Source: Haliclona indistincta | Taxonomy: Eukaryota; Porifera; Demospongiae; Haplosclerida; Chalinidae | Direction of reading: 5' to 3' | Length of the DNA stretch: 64,000 bases | Assembly: GCA_964017065.1 (NCBI GenBank) | Contig: OZ024786.1 | Span: 4,379,781-4,443,780 of the forward strand | Shown here: piece by piece, positions 1-9,448 of the stretch | Position numbering within the stretch: the first letter of the stretch is position 1 | Layout of the letters: each line of letters opens with the position of its first letter | Program-made: the position numbers and the translations under genes | Notes under the pieces: model-generated | What the model was told of the DNA's origin: nothing | The model's input: only the letters and a program-made list of their open reading frames with translations | Databases searched by the model: none

Positions 1-114
1 CGACAAGAATCTAGCTCGAAATACACAGCAATGATTGGAGAAATGATTCTAAATATAAATAGCCGGGGCGGTAAATTTCTGCCACTGTAACCCCTGTTAT
101 CATCCCAAACTCAC

Positions 115-833
115 AAGTCACTGCCGATTGATTGAAGTCAGCATCCCTCTGCAGACCACTTAACTGCTTCATTAGTACCAGCTTCTCTTCTCTCAGCTGC
201 AGCTTTTTGTCTCTCAGCTGCCTCTCCTTGGTTCTGAAGTGAAGTATGTCGTCTTTGTCATCCTTGCAATCCTCAGCAGCTTTCTCAGCTTTTCTTATGT
301 CAATCTCCACAGTTTTTAAATCTTCCTCCACTTTTAGTATATCCTTGTTCACCTTCTCCATATCTTCATAACTCGATGCCATGTCTCTTGATTGTGGTGA
401 ACTGTGATTAAAAAAGATAAGTCAGTTGCTAATTCTTTCACAAACTAGCATTAAACATTTAGACTCGAAGGCCGATTTTTGAGTTGCCCAGTAGTCAATT
501 ACACAAAAGTTTTCCCAGGCTGATGGTCTTAATCCACATTTTTGGCTTTGGATCGCATCATTCATGGGTATGTTGTTTGCTTTTGGTGTGGTCGCACATT
601 AACATAATCAGCTCCTTTCTCACTAAGCTTTTCTGTACATGATACTAAAATATCGACCCTTGAACGCGGTGGCCATCTTGAAACGTGTGCAGGCTATACA
701 CAATTTAAAGCACACACGACCGATCGTCAGTGGTCACGTCTACCGGATCCATCTTGTTATTTTGACCCTCTCAAACTTACTCGAATAATCTTTGACGTTT
801 AGCAGGACTAGGAGTACACTCAGTATCAGCCAT
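115..833 (-). CDS. 5' exons of a third coiled-coil (nuclease-kinase family?) gene, cut by window edge
   Basis: Two coding exons fit together on the minus strand. Exon 1 (833-781) starts at ATG after a TTTTTTGCAG acceptor, encodes MADTECTPSPAKRQRLF and ends at a GTAAGT donor in phase 2. Exon 2 (401-115) follows an AATCACAG acceptor, continues in frame (DSPQSRDMASSYEDMEK) into a Lys/Glu-rich coiled coil of about 75 residues, and ends at a GTGAGT donor in phase 1. The phase-1 exit, the basic NLS-like start and the GCTGATG/GCTAATG sequence at the start acceptor match the first coding exon of the two nuclease-kinase genes at 30-33 kb and 45.6-48.5 kb, and the downstream repeats also match. I infer a third paralogue whose nuclease and kinase exon lies left of the window. 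The acceptor before the ATG implies a further upstream non-coding exon. The splice calls are by eye. Confidence 0.6.
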
Positions 834-1587
834 CAGCCTGCAAAAAATGACTAGTTAAAATGGCTTGTGCACATGAATATCATTAGCGAATGACTTTTTG
901 CTAACCGTATTTTACTTTCTGTACAGGTCAGAAGAAGAAATCTACGCCACACATTTTTATTATTGTATACTTACTGTATGCAAAATATGCAGCGCTACGA
1001 ATAAGAATCAACGCTTGTAGCTCATCACTAAAAAAACGGGGTGGTTTGTGACGCCTCAGTTTTACAGACAACATTCGATCTAGCTATTATTCGCTACAGA
1101 GCTTTGTTATATACCTGGTCATGGGACTATGCATGGATTAGCCGATCCTCAGCTTCTAAGGCCGCCAACTGAGCGATCGTGTACGCCCACGCACCACTCT
1201 GGCGAGTATAACACGAGCAAAAAGTTATCATGATTAAAATGCATGCATAGTCCCAAGAAGAACACCAGGCTGCACATCTTGAAGCTATCAGATGTGGAAT
1301 TAACAAAAATTGCGAACATCAGGCGTCATAATAAAAGTGTGTATAATAATCCGCATACTTTTATGGAGCTACCAAAAGTTGAAAACCACAATGTAGTCTA
1401 ACTATTAATTAAACCATAGTATGAATAATTCTCTTTGATGTAACGAGCGTTAATGAGGGCTATAAATCGTGTACAGCCCGCACGCGTCTTCACACTAACC
1501 AAGTCACCTTCAAAGGTCAGGGCACAAATGCTTGGCACATTGAGGAACATTATGTGTGAACAGGTTATCACAGAGAATACACAAACT
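834..1587. other. Upstream spacer of copy I gene, no coding gene seen
   Basis: No supportable gene. It contains a small foldback near 1119-1255, whose arms share GGGACTATGCATG in opposite orientation about 130 bp apart. The CpG-bearing stretch at 1140-1220 could be promoter-like. From about 1480 the sequence joins the dispersed spacer repeat (cacactaaccaagtca, gaacaggttatca) found throughout the window. Confidence 0.4.
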
Positions 1588-2267
1588 TAGCCTCGTACCC
1601 AGGCCTATTGAGGAGAAGAGTTAAGGCCTGGTATCTACTGTTTGCGCATGTGTGGGTAGCGGTGGAATTCCAACGCCGCCGGTTATCATCGTACATGTTT
1701 GCAGTACGTGATGAATATTCATTGATTTTCTTAGCAGTTGTTGAAGCTCTCCTGTTTGCAATCTACTCTGATAACTTTATTGTATCGTCTTTTCTTGAAG
1801 CTCTAGCACAATAGCAGAAGTACAATTTAACAATTGAGTGCTCCTGGTAGCGGAAACGAGCGACATCGATCGACAATAGCAGCGTGAAATGTCACGCGAT
1901 TAAACACTATCGTGTATGCAAGCTCATCACAAAGTTAATCGCCGAATCCAGAGCTAGAGCTGACAATCAAGCCGCTTCTTAGCCAGTTGTTTATAGGCTT
2001 AATAACTTAGGTGTGGCAGAGGTGTGGCCAGAATAACTGCTTATTTAGCGCATGCGCAAGCAGTACCGTAGTTTGCAAATCCGTTGTCTCAAGCTCACAA
2101 CCATAGCACGCTACGCATGCGCATTTGACTGTACAAATCTATTTACATTTCGTCAATGCGCATGCGTTTTGATGGAAAAGCTACTCAAAAAGTGGACAAC
2201 GGACTTGCAAATTACGGTAGATACCAGGCGCTTATTTCTTGTCCCCTAGCGCCTGGGTACGAGGCTA
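1588..2267. mobile_element. Mutator-type non-autonomous element (MITE), 9-bp TSD
   Basis: The termini are inverted: TAGCCTCGTACCCAGGC on the left and its complement on the right. A second block of similarity (GCCTGGTATCTAC) lies about 35 bp further in, giving an imperfect TIR of about 50 bp. The element is flanked by a perfect 9-bp direct repeat, ACACAAACT (1579-1587 and 2268-2276), as expected for the Mutator superfamily. It encodes no transposase; two open frames of 65-68 codons inside are chance. The right half holds three GCGCATGCGC-like motifs (near 2050, 2115 and 2158) resembling NRF-1 sites. Confidence 0.75.
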
Positions 2268-3064
2268 ACACAAACTTTAATAATCATAGTACATGAAATT
2301 AACCAATTTGGAGGAACCACCTCATTGTATCGACAGATTTGGGATACAAAAACAATAAACAGCAACAGTCATGATTCTATGAGTCGTGCAGTAGGCAATA
2401 GGTAATCTAGCAATCATTTGTGCATAGCAGCACTCATGTGATGAAGATACACGATTACAGTATGGCTCGTGGATCCACCCATCGAGGCATAATAAATTCC
2501 AGCCAAGACAGGGTTCCTTCCATGGCCGACAAGACCAGCACTATTCACATGACTATGAGGCAGGACACAGCTGCTAAACATAATGATCAACAGCAGAATT
2601 TGATTTGATAAACTTGATATTGGATGAGTCATATTGACTATCATGTTGAGTTAGCTCTTGTCACCTGTATTCACTCATTGTATTCACCACTATTCACTGC
2701 AATGTTCGAACATAATCATACACCTTGCAAGCATGTGCCTACTATATTACAAGCAACAGTGCACTTGTTTTGCTGTATTGACCTGATTTCAATAATACTC
2801 TGCTATCACTTGTCTGCTATCACTTGTCTCCTATCTCACTGTCAATCCCTATCTTCCCCCACTATAGTTACTGTACTAAGAACTATTCATAAAAAGGACA
2901 CATAACTGGGAGAATAGTACATGTGTAGTTAGTTAACCTCTGACACAACAACAGCAAGGACACCATGAACTAGGCACCAATGGTGGTGATACCACTTTGC
3001 CTACATGCAACTGCTGTGATAATATACCTTCAACAATACATTGTATGGTACACAGTCAGTGACA
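2268..3064. other. Spacer, nothing coding seen
   Basis: AT-rich spacer between the Mutator-type MITE and the duplicated block starting near 3065. Several overlapping frames of 60-90 codons occur on both strands, but none has a domain, splice structure or composition supporting a gene. A short run of tandem copies (tatcacttgtctgc) lies near 2800-2835. Confidence 0.4.
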
Positions 3065-4049
3065 AGGATTGAAAAAAAGAATTACAAGTACAAACAACAG
3101 TAGCTTAGACGCAAGAAGACAGTAAAAAAGAACTACACAGCTGCTAAACACAGGTGACTATAGTGCTAGTGAATCCATTACTTCCTCATGCAGAAATACA
3201 TCACCATAAAAAATTAGTTGATGCTCACACACACACACATGCGCGCGCGCTACACATGATAGACCTAACTCTTGCCTAGAAAGACTAGAAACTTGAGAGT
3301 CTAAGATTACCGTTATGGTGATTGCTGAAATAGCTGAACTGACCTAAAAATTACTTGTGCGTACTAATGCTTCCAGGCTTCTGGTCCAAACAAACCGGAC
3401 CGTCTGCTACAGCTAGCAACCACAACATTGCACAACTCAGGAATAGGATTCTACATTCTCTGACCCCTGCACAGACGCAAAAAGGCAGACCCGCCAGACT
3501 AGAAAACATACAAAATTCTCTATTCCCCCAATAGCCTGCTATATTCCCAGTATGCAGATTCTAGCAGTCACCGAGAATTAGACACATATGTACGTGTACA
3601 TGCAGTGGTAATTAATTGATACATGTACATAGACAACAGCAAGTCAACATTCATTTGTGTGTAGCAGCACTCACCAGTGATAGAGTGTGAGGGCAACAGC
3701 CAAGAGGGTGGAGCCAACTGCAGAAAATGAAAAATGGTAAGTATAAATAAAACTGTGGTACTGTAGGTTTGGTCAACAAAACCTAAGTGAATTAAGGCAG
3801 CCGTAAGCTAACAAGGCATGAAACGTACAACATATGATGAAGACATCACCGTGCACATGGACAATTCAAGGCTCCAGTTAGAAGCTGATGGACAGGTAGT
3901 AGACAAATGCATGACTACACACTAACCAAGTCGCTGTCTCTTAACTAAAAACACAAGGATCACAGCACAGCTACCAGGCACGCACATCAAGGTACATATT
4001 ATGTGTGAACAGGTTATCACTGCAATGTATACAATGACCATCAGCTTAA
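3065..4049. repeat. Segmental duplication block D3, copy I (left part)
   Basis: Near-identical to 35098-35990 and 50385-51370: the same order of gattgaaaaaaagaattaca, a short CA/CG run, tctgacccctgcacagac and agttagaagctgatgg. The copy at 35.1 kb lacks the last part (a deletion between cacag and gtaactaaaatg). Here the block is interrupted by the TTAA-flanked element at 4050. It lies upstream of a nuclease-kinase family gene in every copy. Confidence 0.8.
3675..3717 (-). other. Micro-exon-like module (43 nt)
   Basis: On the minus strand, a pyrimidine-rich stretch ending CTGCAG is followed by 43 nt beginning TTGGCTCCACCC and then by a GTGAGT donor. Equivalent modules of the same length sit at 35736-35694 and 51029-50987, with related ones elsewhere. 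They may be spliced non-coding exons of the downstream nuclease-kinase gene. No transcript evidence is available. Confidence 0.35.
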
Positions 4050-4725
4050 GGTGGCGGGTTACCAGAATTAATGATATTCATGACTTTAGCAAGTACCTTT
4101 ATTTTCTAGCCGTGGGTATTTGTACAGACGGACTTGCAGAGTGCAGTTTGCTTGTCTATCGATAGTCTTCGACCATACCAAGTTTCAGCCGCGCAGCGTT
4201 AGCCATAGCGGAAAGACGGGCCCACCCGATGGCTACCAAGAACGATCGGTCGGGGAGATTTTTCTTAAGTTGTGTGAAGCGTACAAAGCTAAAACTTCTC
4301 CAGCAAGCTCTCCTTCCATTGGTGCAGAATCTGTTGCATGGATTTCGCCGGCCAATGCTCTTACGCGATAATACAGCTGTATGCTGCAGGCAGCATCGCT
4401 GTAAAATAGCGTACCAGCATCGCTCGGCGAAATCCATGCAACGGATTCTGCACAGATGGCAGGAGAGCTTGCTGGAGAAGTTTTAGCTTCGTACGCTTCA
4501 CACAACTTAAGAAAAATCTCCCCGACCGATCGTTCTTGGTCGCCATTGGGCGGGCTCGTCTTTCCGCTGTGGCTAACGCTGCGCGGCTGAAACTTGGTAT
4601 GGTCGAAGACTATCGATAGACAAGCAAACACCACTCTGCAAGTCCGTCTGTACAAATACCCATGGCTAGAAAATAAAGGTACTTGCTAAAGTCATGAATA
4701 TCATTAATTCTGGTAACCCGCCACC
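4050..4725. mobile_element. Foldback MITE with TTAA target duplication (piggyBac-type)
   Basis: The element is almost entirely one inverted repeat: arms of roughly 330 bp beginning GGTGGCGGGTTACC at both ends around a short centre near 4380. TTAA flanks both sides (4046-4049 and 4726-4729). The paralogous locus near 51363 has the uninterrupted site cagcTTAAagtag, so the insertion and the TTAA duplication can be read directly. TTAA duplication is the hallmark of piggyBac. The frames of up to 140 codons are mirrored in both arms and have no recognisable domain, so I do not call them genes. Confidence 0.8.
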
Positions 4726-5081
4726 TTAAAGTAGATTCTATTCAATAATGGTGAGTCAGTTTGGACCAGTTCCTTCCAGTAAAGAAATTAAAAAGGATTT
4801 CTAACGAAATCAAAAGGATGTAGGATAAAGAAATTTACCACTGATCCAGAATGTAAACCAACAAGAAACTAGAACAGAATGGTAACTAAAATGCTACGAT
4901 TAATATATCATTACTATACTAACTGTCACAGAAGTGTCATAAGTGAACATGATTAGAAAGAGGGAGGAAATCTGCACACACGTGCGCATAACAATACACA
5001 AGCTATCAATAAGACAGACAGCGAGAACATGATAATATCAGCAACAAGCTTGAAGTTAGTCAGTAGTTCAGTATACATGTA
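4726..5081. repeat. Segmental duplication block D3, copy I (right part)
   Basis: Continues the block after the foldback element. It matches 51364-51710 (ttccagtaaagaaattaaaa, gaacatgattagaaagaggg, aacaagcttgaagttag) and, in part, 35985-36180. It ends at the TA target site of the outer transposon. Confidence 0.8.
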
Positions 5082-5349
5082 CCGTATTTCCTCGAATAGA
5101 AGCCCGGGCGTCTATTTCCTTCCAGCAAGTTTTTACCCCGGCGTCTAAACAGGACCGGCCTCTAATCGAGGCCGGCGTTTATTACTTAATGTTTGTCGAA
5201 GCCTTTGTAGATATCCAATTTTTCGTACATAAAAATTACAACGAAAGCTAGTCGACGAGTAGCTGTTCGTAGCGTACGAGAAGGAAAGCGCAGTAAGAGG
5301 GCACCATATCTACAAAGCGTCTTGGACGCCTAGTATTGGAGAATAGCTA

Positions 5350-5876
5350 CAGTGTTCCACACGAAGAGAGTAAAAAAATAGTTTTTGCACATTTTGGTTC
5401 ATATCTCAGTAACTATATATCCTACTGGCATGTTGCATGTATCAAAATGATCCTCTATCCTTACTGAACACCCTGATTCATATGGCTTCACGTCACGTGA
5501 CATGGGCGTGGTGCAACATGGCGGTATATCGGACCCTCTGGAAGGAAAAGGTTAGGCAGAGAACTTTTGAATTACTGGTAGTTAAGATTTCTTAACGCTG
5601 CATTAAAACCCTCACACAGGGCGCCTACCTGTGGGCTGAGTGCTTTGCCTTAACTTTCATTAGTTCGGCGTCAGGGAGCAAATAATGGCGTCCTCGACCG
5701 ACCAAAAGCTTAGGCACGGGAAATCCGATTCTCTGGGAGTTAAGGTCCAAGATTAGGAAATTGCATTGCCAATACATTCATCTTTACTTTGAAACTTGCC
5801 GAGGGTCTCTTGTAATAAGCACAGCGACAAACGCGAGTCTTTTCCGCAGGAGAGCTGTTTTCTGACGGCCATCTTG
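5350..5876. repeat. Left 527-bp terminal inverted repeat
   Basis: By eye this is the reverse complement of 8922-9448 along its full length with no length difference. It ends inward at GACGGCCATCTTG. It includes a CACGTGAC stretch, AACATGGCGG and CCATCTTG (YY1-like on the opposite strand). The HIRAN gene starts about 95 bp inward, so the repeat probably carries its promoter. Confidence 0.85.
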
Positions 5877-5972
5877 ATTCTTATGACGTTACACTCTCAA
5901 CGTCATGGATGCTGAATACGTCATTTTTAATAACTGATCGAGTCACGTGCACTAATACATGTGGCTGTAGCA

Positions 5973-6788
5973 ATGGCTGTACACTTGGCTTCTTTCTCCT
6001 CTCAAGTAAGAGGCATCAAGTTCTATGATTTTTCATCCAGTTCTGCCTATGTGGAGACCTATCTGACATTTGACTTAGAACCATCGAATCCTCAAGACGC
6101 TAACTGTGTTGCTGTACGGACACGTACCGGGGCAATGCTCGGCCATCTTGCACGGGAAACCGCTTGTTACTTGGCTCCTTTACTCCGCACAGGACTTTTA
6201 GCCTCTGGGTAGGTATTTACTAAACTTATCTTTCTATATCTAGTGTTATCTATCGTGTGTATCTGTAGGAGAGTGACGTCAGCCCCCTACTCGCGCTCAA
6301 AGACGAGTAGGTGGCATGGTTATCGTGTTTGCGACGTCAGAGTGGCAATAGAGGGACCACACCATCGGTTGCAGGATGTGCAGAAGTCTCTTGGTACATT
6401 GAAGGACTTCACAACAACAACAACAGACGCTTCTGACAGCACTTACGAAAACTGCTTCAGTGACGACAATGCTGACACAAACAATTACATACTAATTGAC
6501 TCTGACTCTGATTCTTCTACTTCTACACAGCCTCTAGATGACGATACTATATACATTACGAACACATCGACTACTCCAACATTAAAACGAAAACATGACA
6601 GTGACTCGGACATTACGCCTTCGGTGACCCCACCATTTAAAACATACAGACAATCAGACATCCAAACACCACTGTTTCAAACATCGACTGACAAACAAGA
6701 CGACTGTGACACCACTCCAACGGTTACTCCACCACCTACCAGAAAAGTAACTATTATATACCGACAACGACCAAAGAAACTGTTCTGA
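5973..6788 (+). CDS. Transposon-borne HIRAN-domain protein with a SUMO-interacting-motif-like tail
   Basis: Two exons: 5973-6208 and 6269-6788, joined across a 60-nt GTAGGT...CTGTAG intron in phase 2, giving 251 residues. Start at the ATG of MAVHLASFSS. Residues about 11-110 match the HIRAN pattern: a G-x-K-F-Y start, EPSNPQDANCVAV (36-48), then GHLARETACYLAPLL, and after the intron YRVCDVRVAIEGP. HIRAN domains (HLTF/Rad5 family) are known to bind DNA, including 3' single-strand ends. The tail is acidic and Ser/Thr-rich, with YILIDSDSDS (152-161), a good SUMO-interacting-motif match, a KRKH basic patch and a basic C terminus (RQRPKKLF). It is convergent with the transposase. I infer an accessory role in transposition, end binding or nuclear targeting; this is unproven. 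Without the intron the domain would be cut in half. Confidence 0.8.
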
Positions 6789-6921
6789 TGTTTGCCAAGA
6801 GCTCAGATGCACTCCTGCACCATGGATTTTCTTTTTTTTTCACCGGTCTTTCTCAAGACCACAAAAATCAAAAGATTGAGTTAAGTACATTGTATTGTTG
6901 CAATAATCAATGAAAGTAAAA

Positions 6922-8754
6922 TTAATCCACACTTTGTACATGTACACGCCTATGAGATTTATAGACTTTTATTCTAGTTTCAACGTCTTTACCAGTCAGT
7001 CCTTCTCTGTAAGCATTTTCATAGTCTCTACATAGCCTGAAGAATTTCTTAATCATCTCTATAGACGCACTGTCTAGCCCTTCTGGAACAAGCTTGCGTA
7101 ATCGTACTATTGACCCATTGGCATAAGCCCTTGTGTGCTTTTTAGCATAGCACCACACAAGTTCTATGGGGCTTAGTTCACAATGATACTTGGGATAGAA
7201 CTTGCATACATGTCCTCTCCCTTCAACCAGATCCTCCAAAAATGTTTTTGCCCCTTGAAAATCTTCATATTGTCTTAACATTTCTCTCATTTGAGCTGCT
7301 TTCATGCCTTTTGTATCTACCCCTCTTTCTTCCAATATCCTTTTCATTCCCTTAGGTGTACCATCGTCAAAAACCAACGTCTGCAACTCACCGTTCCATA
7401 CTGTGTCCCGCATAACTGGTTGCATTCCACCTGGATGGACATTCATCCGGTCTACATTCAATGCATCATCTGCCAGCTTCTTGTGAGAAGGAGCATTGTC
7501 AAAAAGAAATAACCCACGAGCTTGTGGATGAACCCTTTCAAATATGTCTATGGTCTTTTCTACCTGGTCTAGGAGGTGGTCGTTGTTGAAGTATCCGTCC
7601 TTTTGGATCTCCAGTTGTAAACGAGCTTCTCCATCTTTGTCTCGTACAAAGCCATTGACTTCATCGATAAAATCGGATACCATAATTGATGCTCCAAGAG
7701 ATTTTTGGCGTAGGACATTCGTACTCTCATCGCCCCAGAAGTACGACTGGTCGCAATTTGCGTGAAATGTGCTCTCGTCGTGTACAACACGGATGAGGGG
7801 CAATTCTCCTTCCAATTCTGGTTGCACACCATCATATTTGATGGACTTCTTGTCTAGTTCTTTCATTGTAGCCAGAAAATCATTGCGATATTGGACAACA
7901 TCAGACCTGTCATGCCCATCAAAGTAGACACCCTTTTGATGGTGTACTCTAGCGAACCCTAGATTGTACAGCCATCTCCGTGCTGTCTCGGTGTGGACTT
8001 TAGATTGATACTCTTTTTCCACCCACGATGCAAATTTCTCTACTGTCAAGTTTGGTTCACCTTTAATGTAAGCATTTTCACGTACATACAATCTTGCAGC
8101 CAGCCGAAAATTCTCATTGTGGATGAGACTAGAAGGACAAGTATGCTTGTGTCCTCTTTCGGATGACAGTTGGTCTTCAATGAGCTCATCCGTGACATTT
8201 TCAGGAGACACTTGAATCATTTCCTGGAGCTCTATGAAAAACGACATTGCCCACTTGCGCACAACTGCTGGTGAGAACTGTGTACAATCTGATGCAATTT
8301 GGGATGCCTCGGTGATGTTGTGATCGGTCATAGCTGTAGCCATTATTGAAATTGCGACAGCTTTTTGAACTTCATATGAAGCATTCCTCTGTATATAGGA
8401 CATCAGCATACCTGCACCAATGTCAAATGTGACTCTGCTGTTATGGAACACCGAGTGCAGTGTCCTTCCTTCTTCCGTTGGCAATACAGCTGGTGCTTCG
8501 ATGATATCCCTGGAATGCTTTGCAGTGGCTCCTGCTGCCGAGTCTCCATGTGGAGCTAATGGTCTCACAATGTCTTGAATGGATGTAGCTGCATTTGCTT
8601 TGGATCTCCGTGTTTCCAGCGGGACGTTGGTATGGTCTTGAAGAACAGCAGAGATACCACGTTTTCTCTTCCGAGATGGTTGAGATGGATTACTGCTACT
8701 GGTATAGTTCTGAAAAGAACTGTTTGGATAGGACTCACTTCGACTGTTGCTCAT
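6922..8754 (-). CDS. DDE transposase, IS630/Tc1/mariner-like, 610 aa
   Basis: One uninterrupted frame. The N terminus is Ser/Asn-rich with an NLS-like SRKRKRG (27-33). Residues about 200-275 form a helix-turn-helix-like region ending GVYFDGHDRSDVV. The catalytic triad reads HDEST (D326), LFLFDNAPSH (D419) and CELSPIELVW (E531), with 111 residues between the last two. That gap is longer than in Tc1 or mariner and includes a SAP-like helix pair (about 466-494, ILEERGVDTKGMKAAQMREML). The C terminus ends with YKSHRR. From memory, a similar transposase family with FYPKxHCEL and a YKSHRR tail is common in mushroom-forming fungi; I have not checked this. It sits between long inverted repeats and looks intact. 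The exact subfamily is not assigned. Confidence 0.88.
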   Translation of the reverse strand: MSNSRSESYPNSSFQNYTSSSNPSQPSRKRKRGISAVLQDHTNVPLETRRSKANAATSIQDIVRPLAPHGDSAAGATAKHSRDIIEAPAVLPTEEGRTLHSVFHNSRVTFDIGAGMLMSYIQRNASYEVQKAVAISIMATAMTDHNITEASQIASDCTQFSPAVVRKWAMSFFIELQEMIQVSPENVTDELIEDQLSSERGHKHTCPSSLIHNENFRLAARLYVRENAYIKGEPNLTVEKFASWVEKEYQSKVHTETARRWLYNLGFARVHHQKGVYFDGHDRSDVVQYRNDFLATMKELDKKSIKYDGVQPELEGELPLIRVVHDESTFHANCDQSYFWGDESTNVLRQKSLGASIMVSDFIDEVNGFVRDKDGEARLQLEIQKDGYFNNDHLLDQVEKTIDIFERVHPQARGLFLFDNAPSHKKLADDALNVDRMNVHPGGMQPVMRDTVWNGELQTLVFDDGTPKGMKRILEERGVDTKGMKAAQMREMLRQYEDFQGAKTFLEDLVEGRGHVCKFYPKYHCELSPIELVWCYAKKHTRAYANGSIVRLRKLVPEGLDSASIEMIKKFFRLCRDYENAYREGLTGKDVETRIKVYKSHRRVHVQSVD

Positions 8755-8921
8755 CTTGAAGCTTGGTATTTATCTTCAACCCACGTGTAAACTTGAGAAT
8801 ACTTAGAAGCGCTAACTAATTTATTAACATTATTCATGTTATTATTTAACTTGTGTCACGTGCTATTGCGCCCTGACGTCACGTTAGCTGCACTCTGAAG
8901 TATTGAGTGATTCTAGACCAA

Positions 8922-9448
8922 CAAGATGGCCGTCAGAAAACAGCTCTCCTGCGGAAAAGACTCGCGTTTGTCGCTGTGCTTATTACAAGAGACCCTCGGC
9001 AAGTTTCAAAGTAAAGATGAATGTATTGGCAATGCAATTTCCTAATCTTGGACCTTAACTCCCAGAGAATCGGATTTCCCGTGCCTAAGCTTTTGGTCGG
9101 TCGAGGACGCCATTATTTGCTCCCTGACGCCGAACTAATGAAAGTTAAGGCAAAGCACTCAGCCCACAGGTAGGCGCCCTGTGTGAGGGTTTTAATGCAG
9201 CGTTAAGAAATCTTAACTACCAGTAATTCAAAAGTTCTCTGCCTAACCTTTTCCTTCCAGAGGGTCCGATATACCGCCATGTTGCACCACGCCCATGTCA
9301 CGTGACGTGAAGCCATATGAATCAGGGTGTTCAGTAAGGATAGAGGATCATTTTGATACATGCAACATGCCAGTAGGATATATAGTTACTGAGATATGAA
9401 CCAAAATGTGCAAAAACTATTTTTTTACTCTCTTCGTGTGGAACACTG
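8922..9448. repeat. Right 527-bp terminal inverted repeat
   Basis: Reverse complement of 5350-5876. It begins inward at CAAGATGGCCGTC, a YY1-like motif, about 170 bp upstream of the transposase ATG. The same promoter sequence therefore faces both genes of the element. Confidence 0.85.

Larger units (their letters stand above)
5350..9448. mobile_element. Autonomous-looking TA-flanked DDE transposon with long TIRs and a HIRAN gene
   Basis: 4.1-kb element beginning CAGTGTTCCACACG and ending in its complement, flanked by TA (5348-5349 and 9449-9450) inside the outer MITE. It has 527-bp terminal inverted repeats and two convergent genes: a spliced HIRAN-domain gene on plus (5973-6788) and a 610-codon DDE transposase on minus (8754-6922), with their ends 133 bp apart. 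TA duplication and a CAGT-like tip fit the IS630/Tc1/mariner group. Intact frames and very similar TIRs suggest recent activity. Confidence 0.85.

Noticed and set aside
4120..4655. Open frames of 83-140 codons in the foldback element
   Set aside because: Mirrored in both arms of an inverted repeat, no domain, inside a MITE with TTAA duplication.
7291..8790. Plus-strand frames opposite the DDE transposase, and similar frames opposite the hAT and kinase genes
   Set aside because: Shadows of well-supported minus-strand coding sequence.
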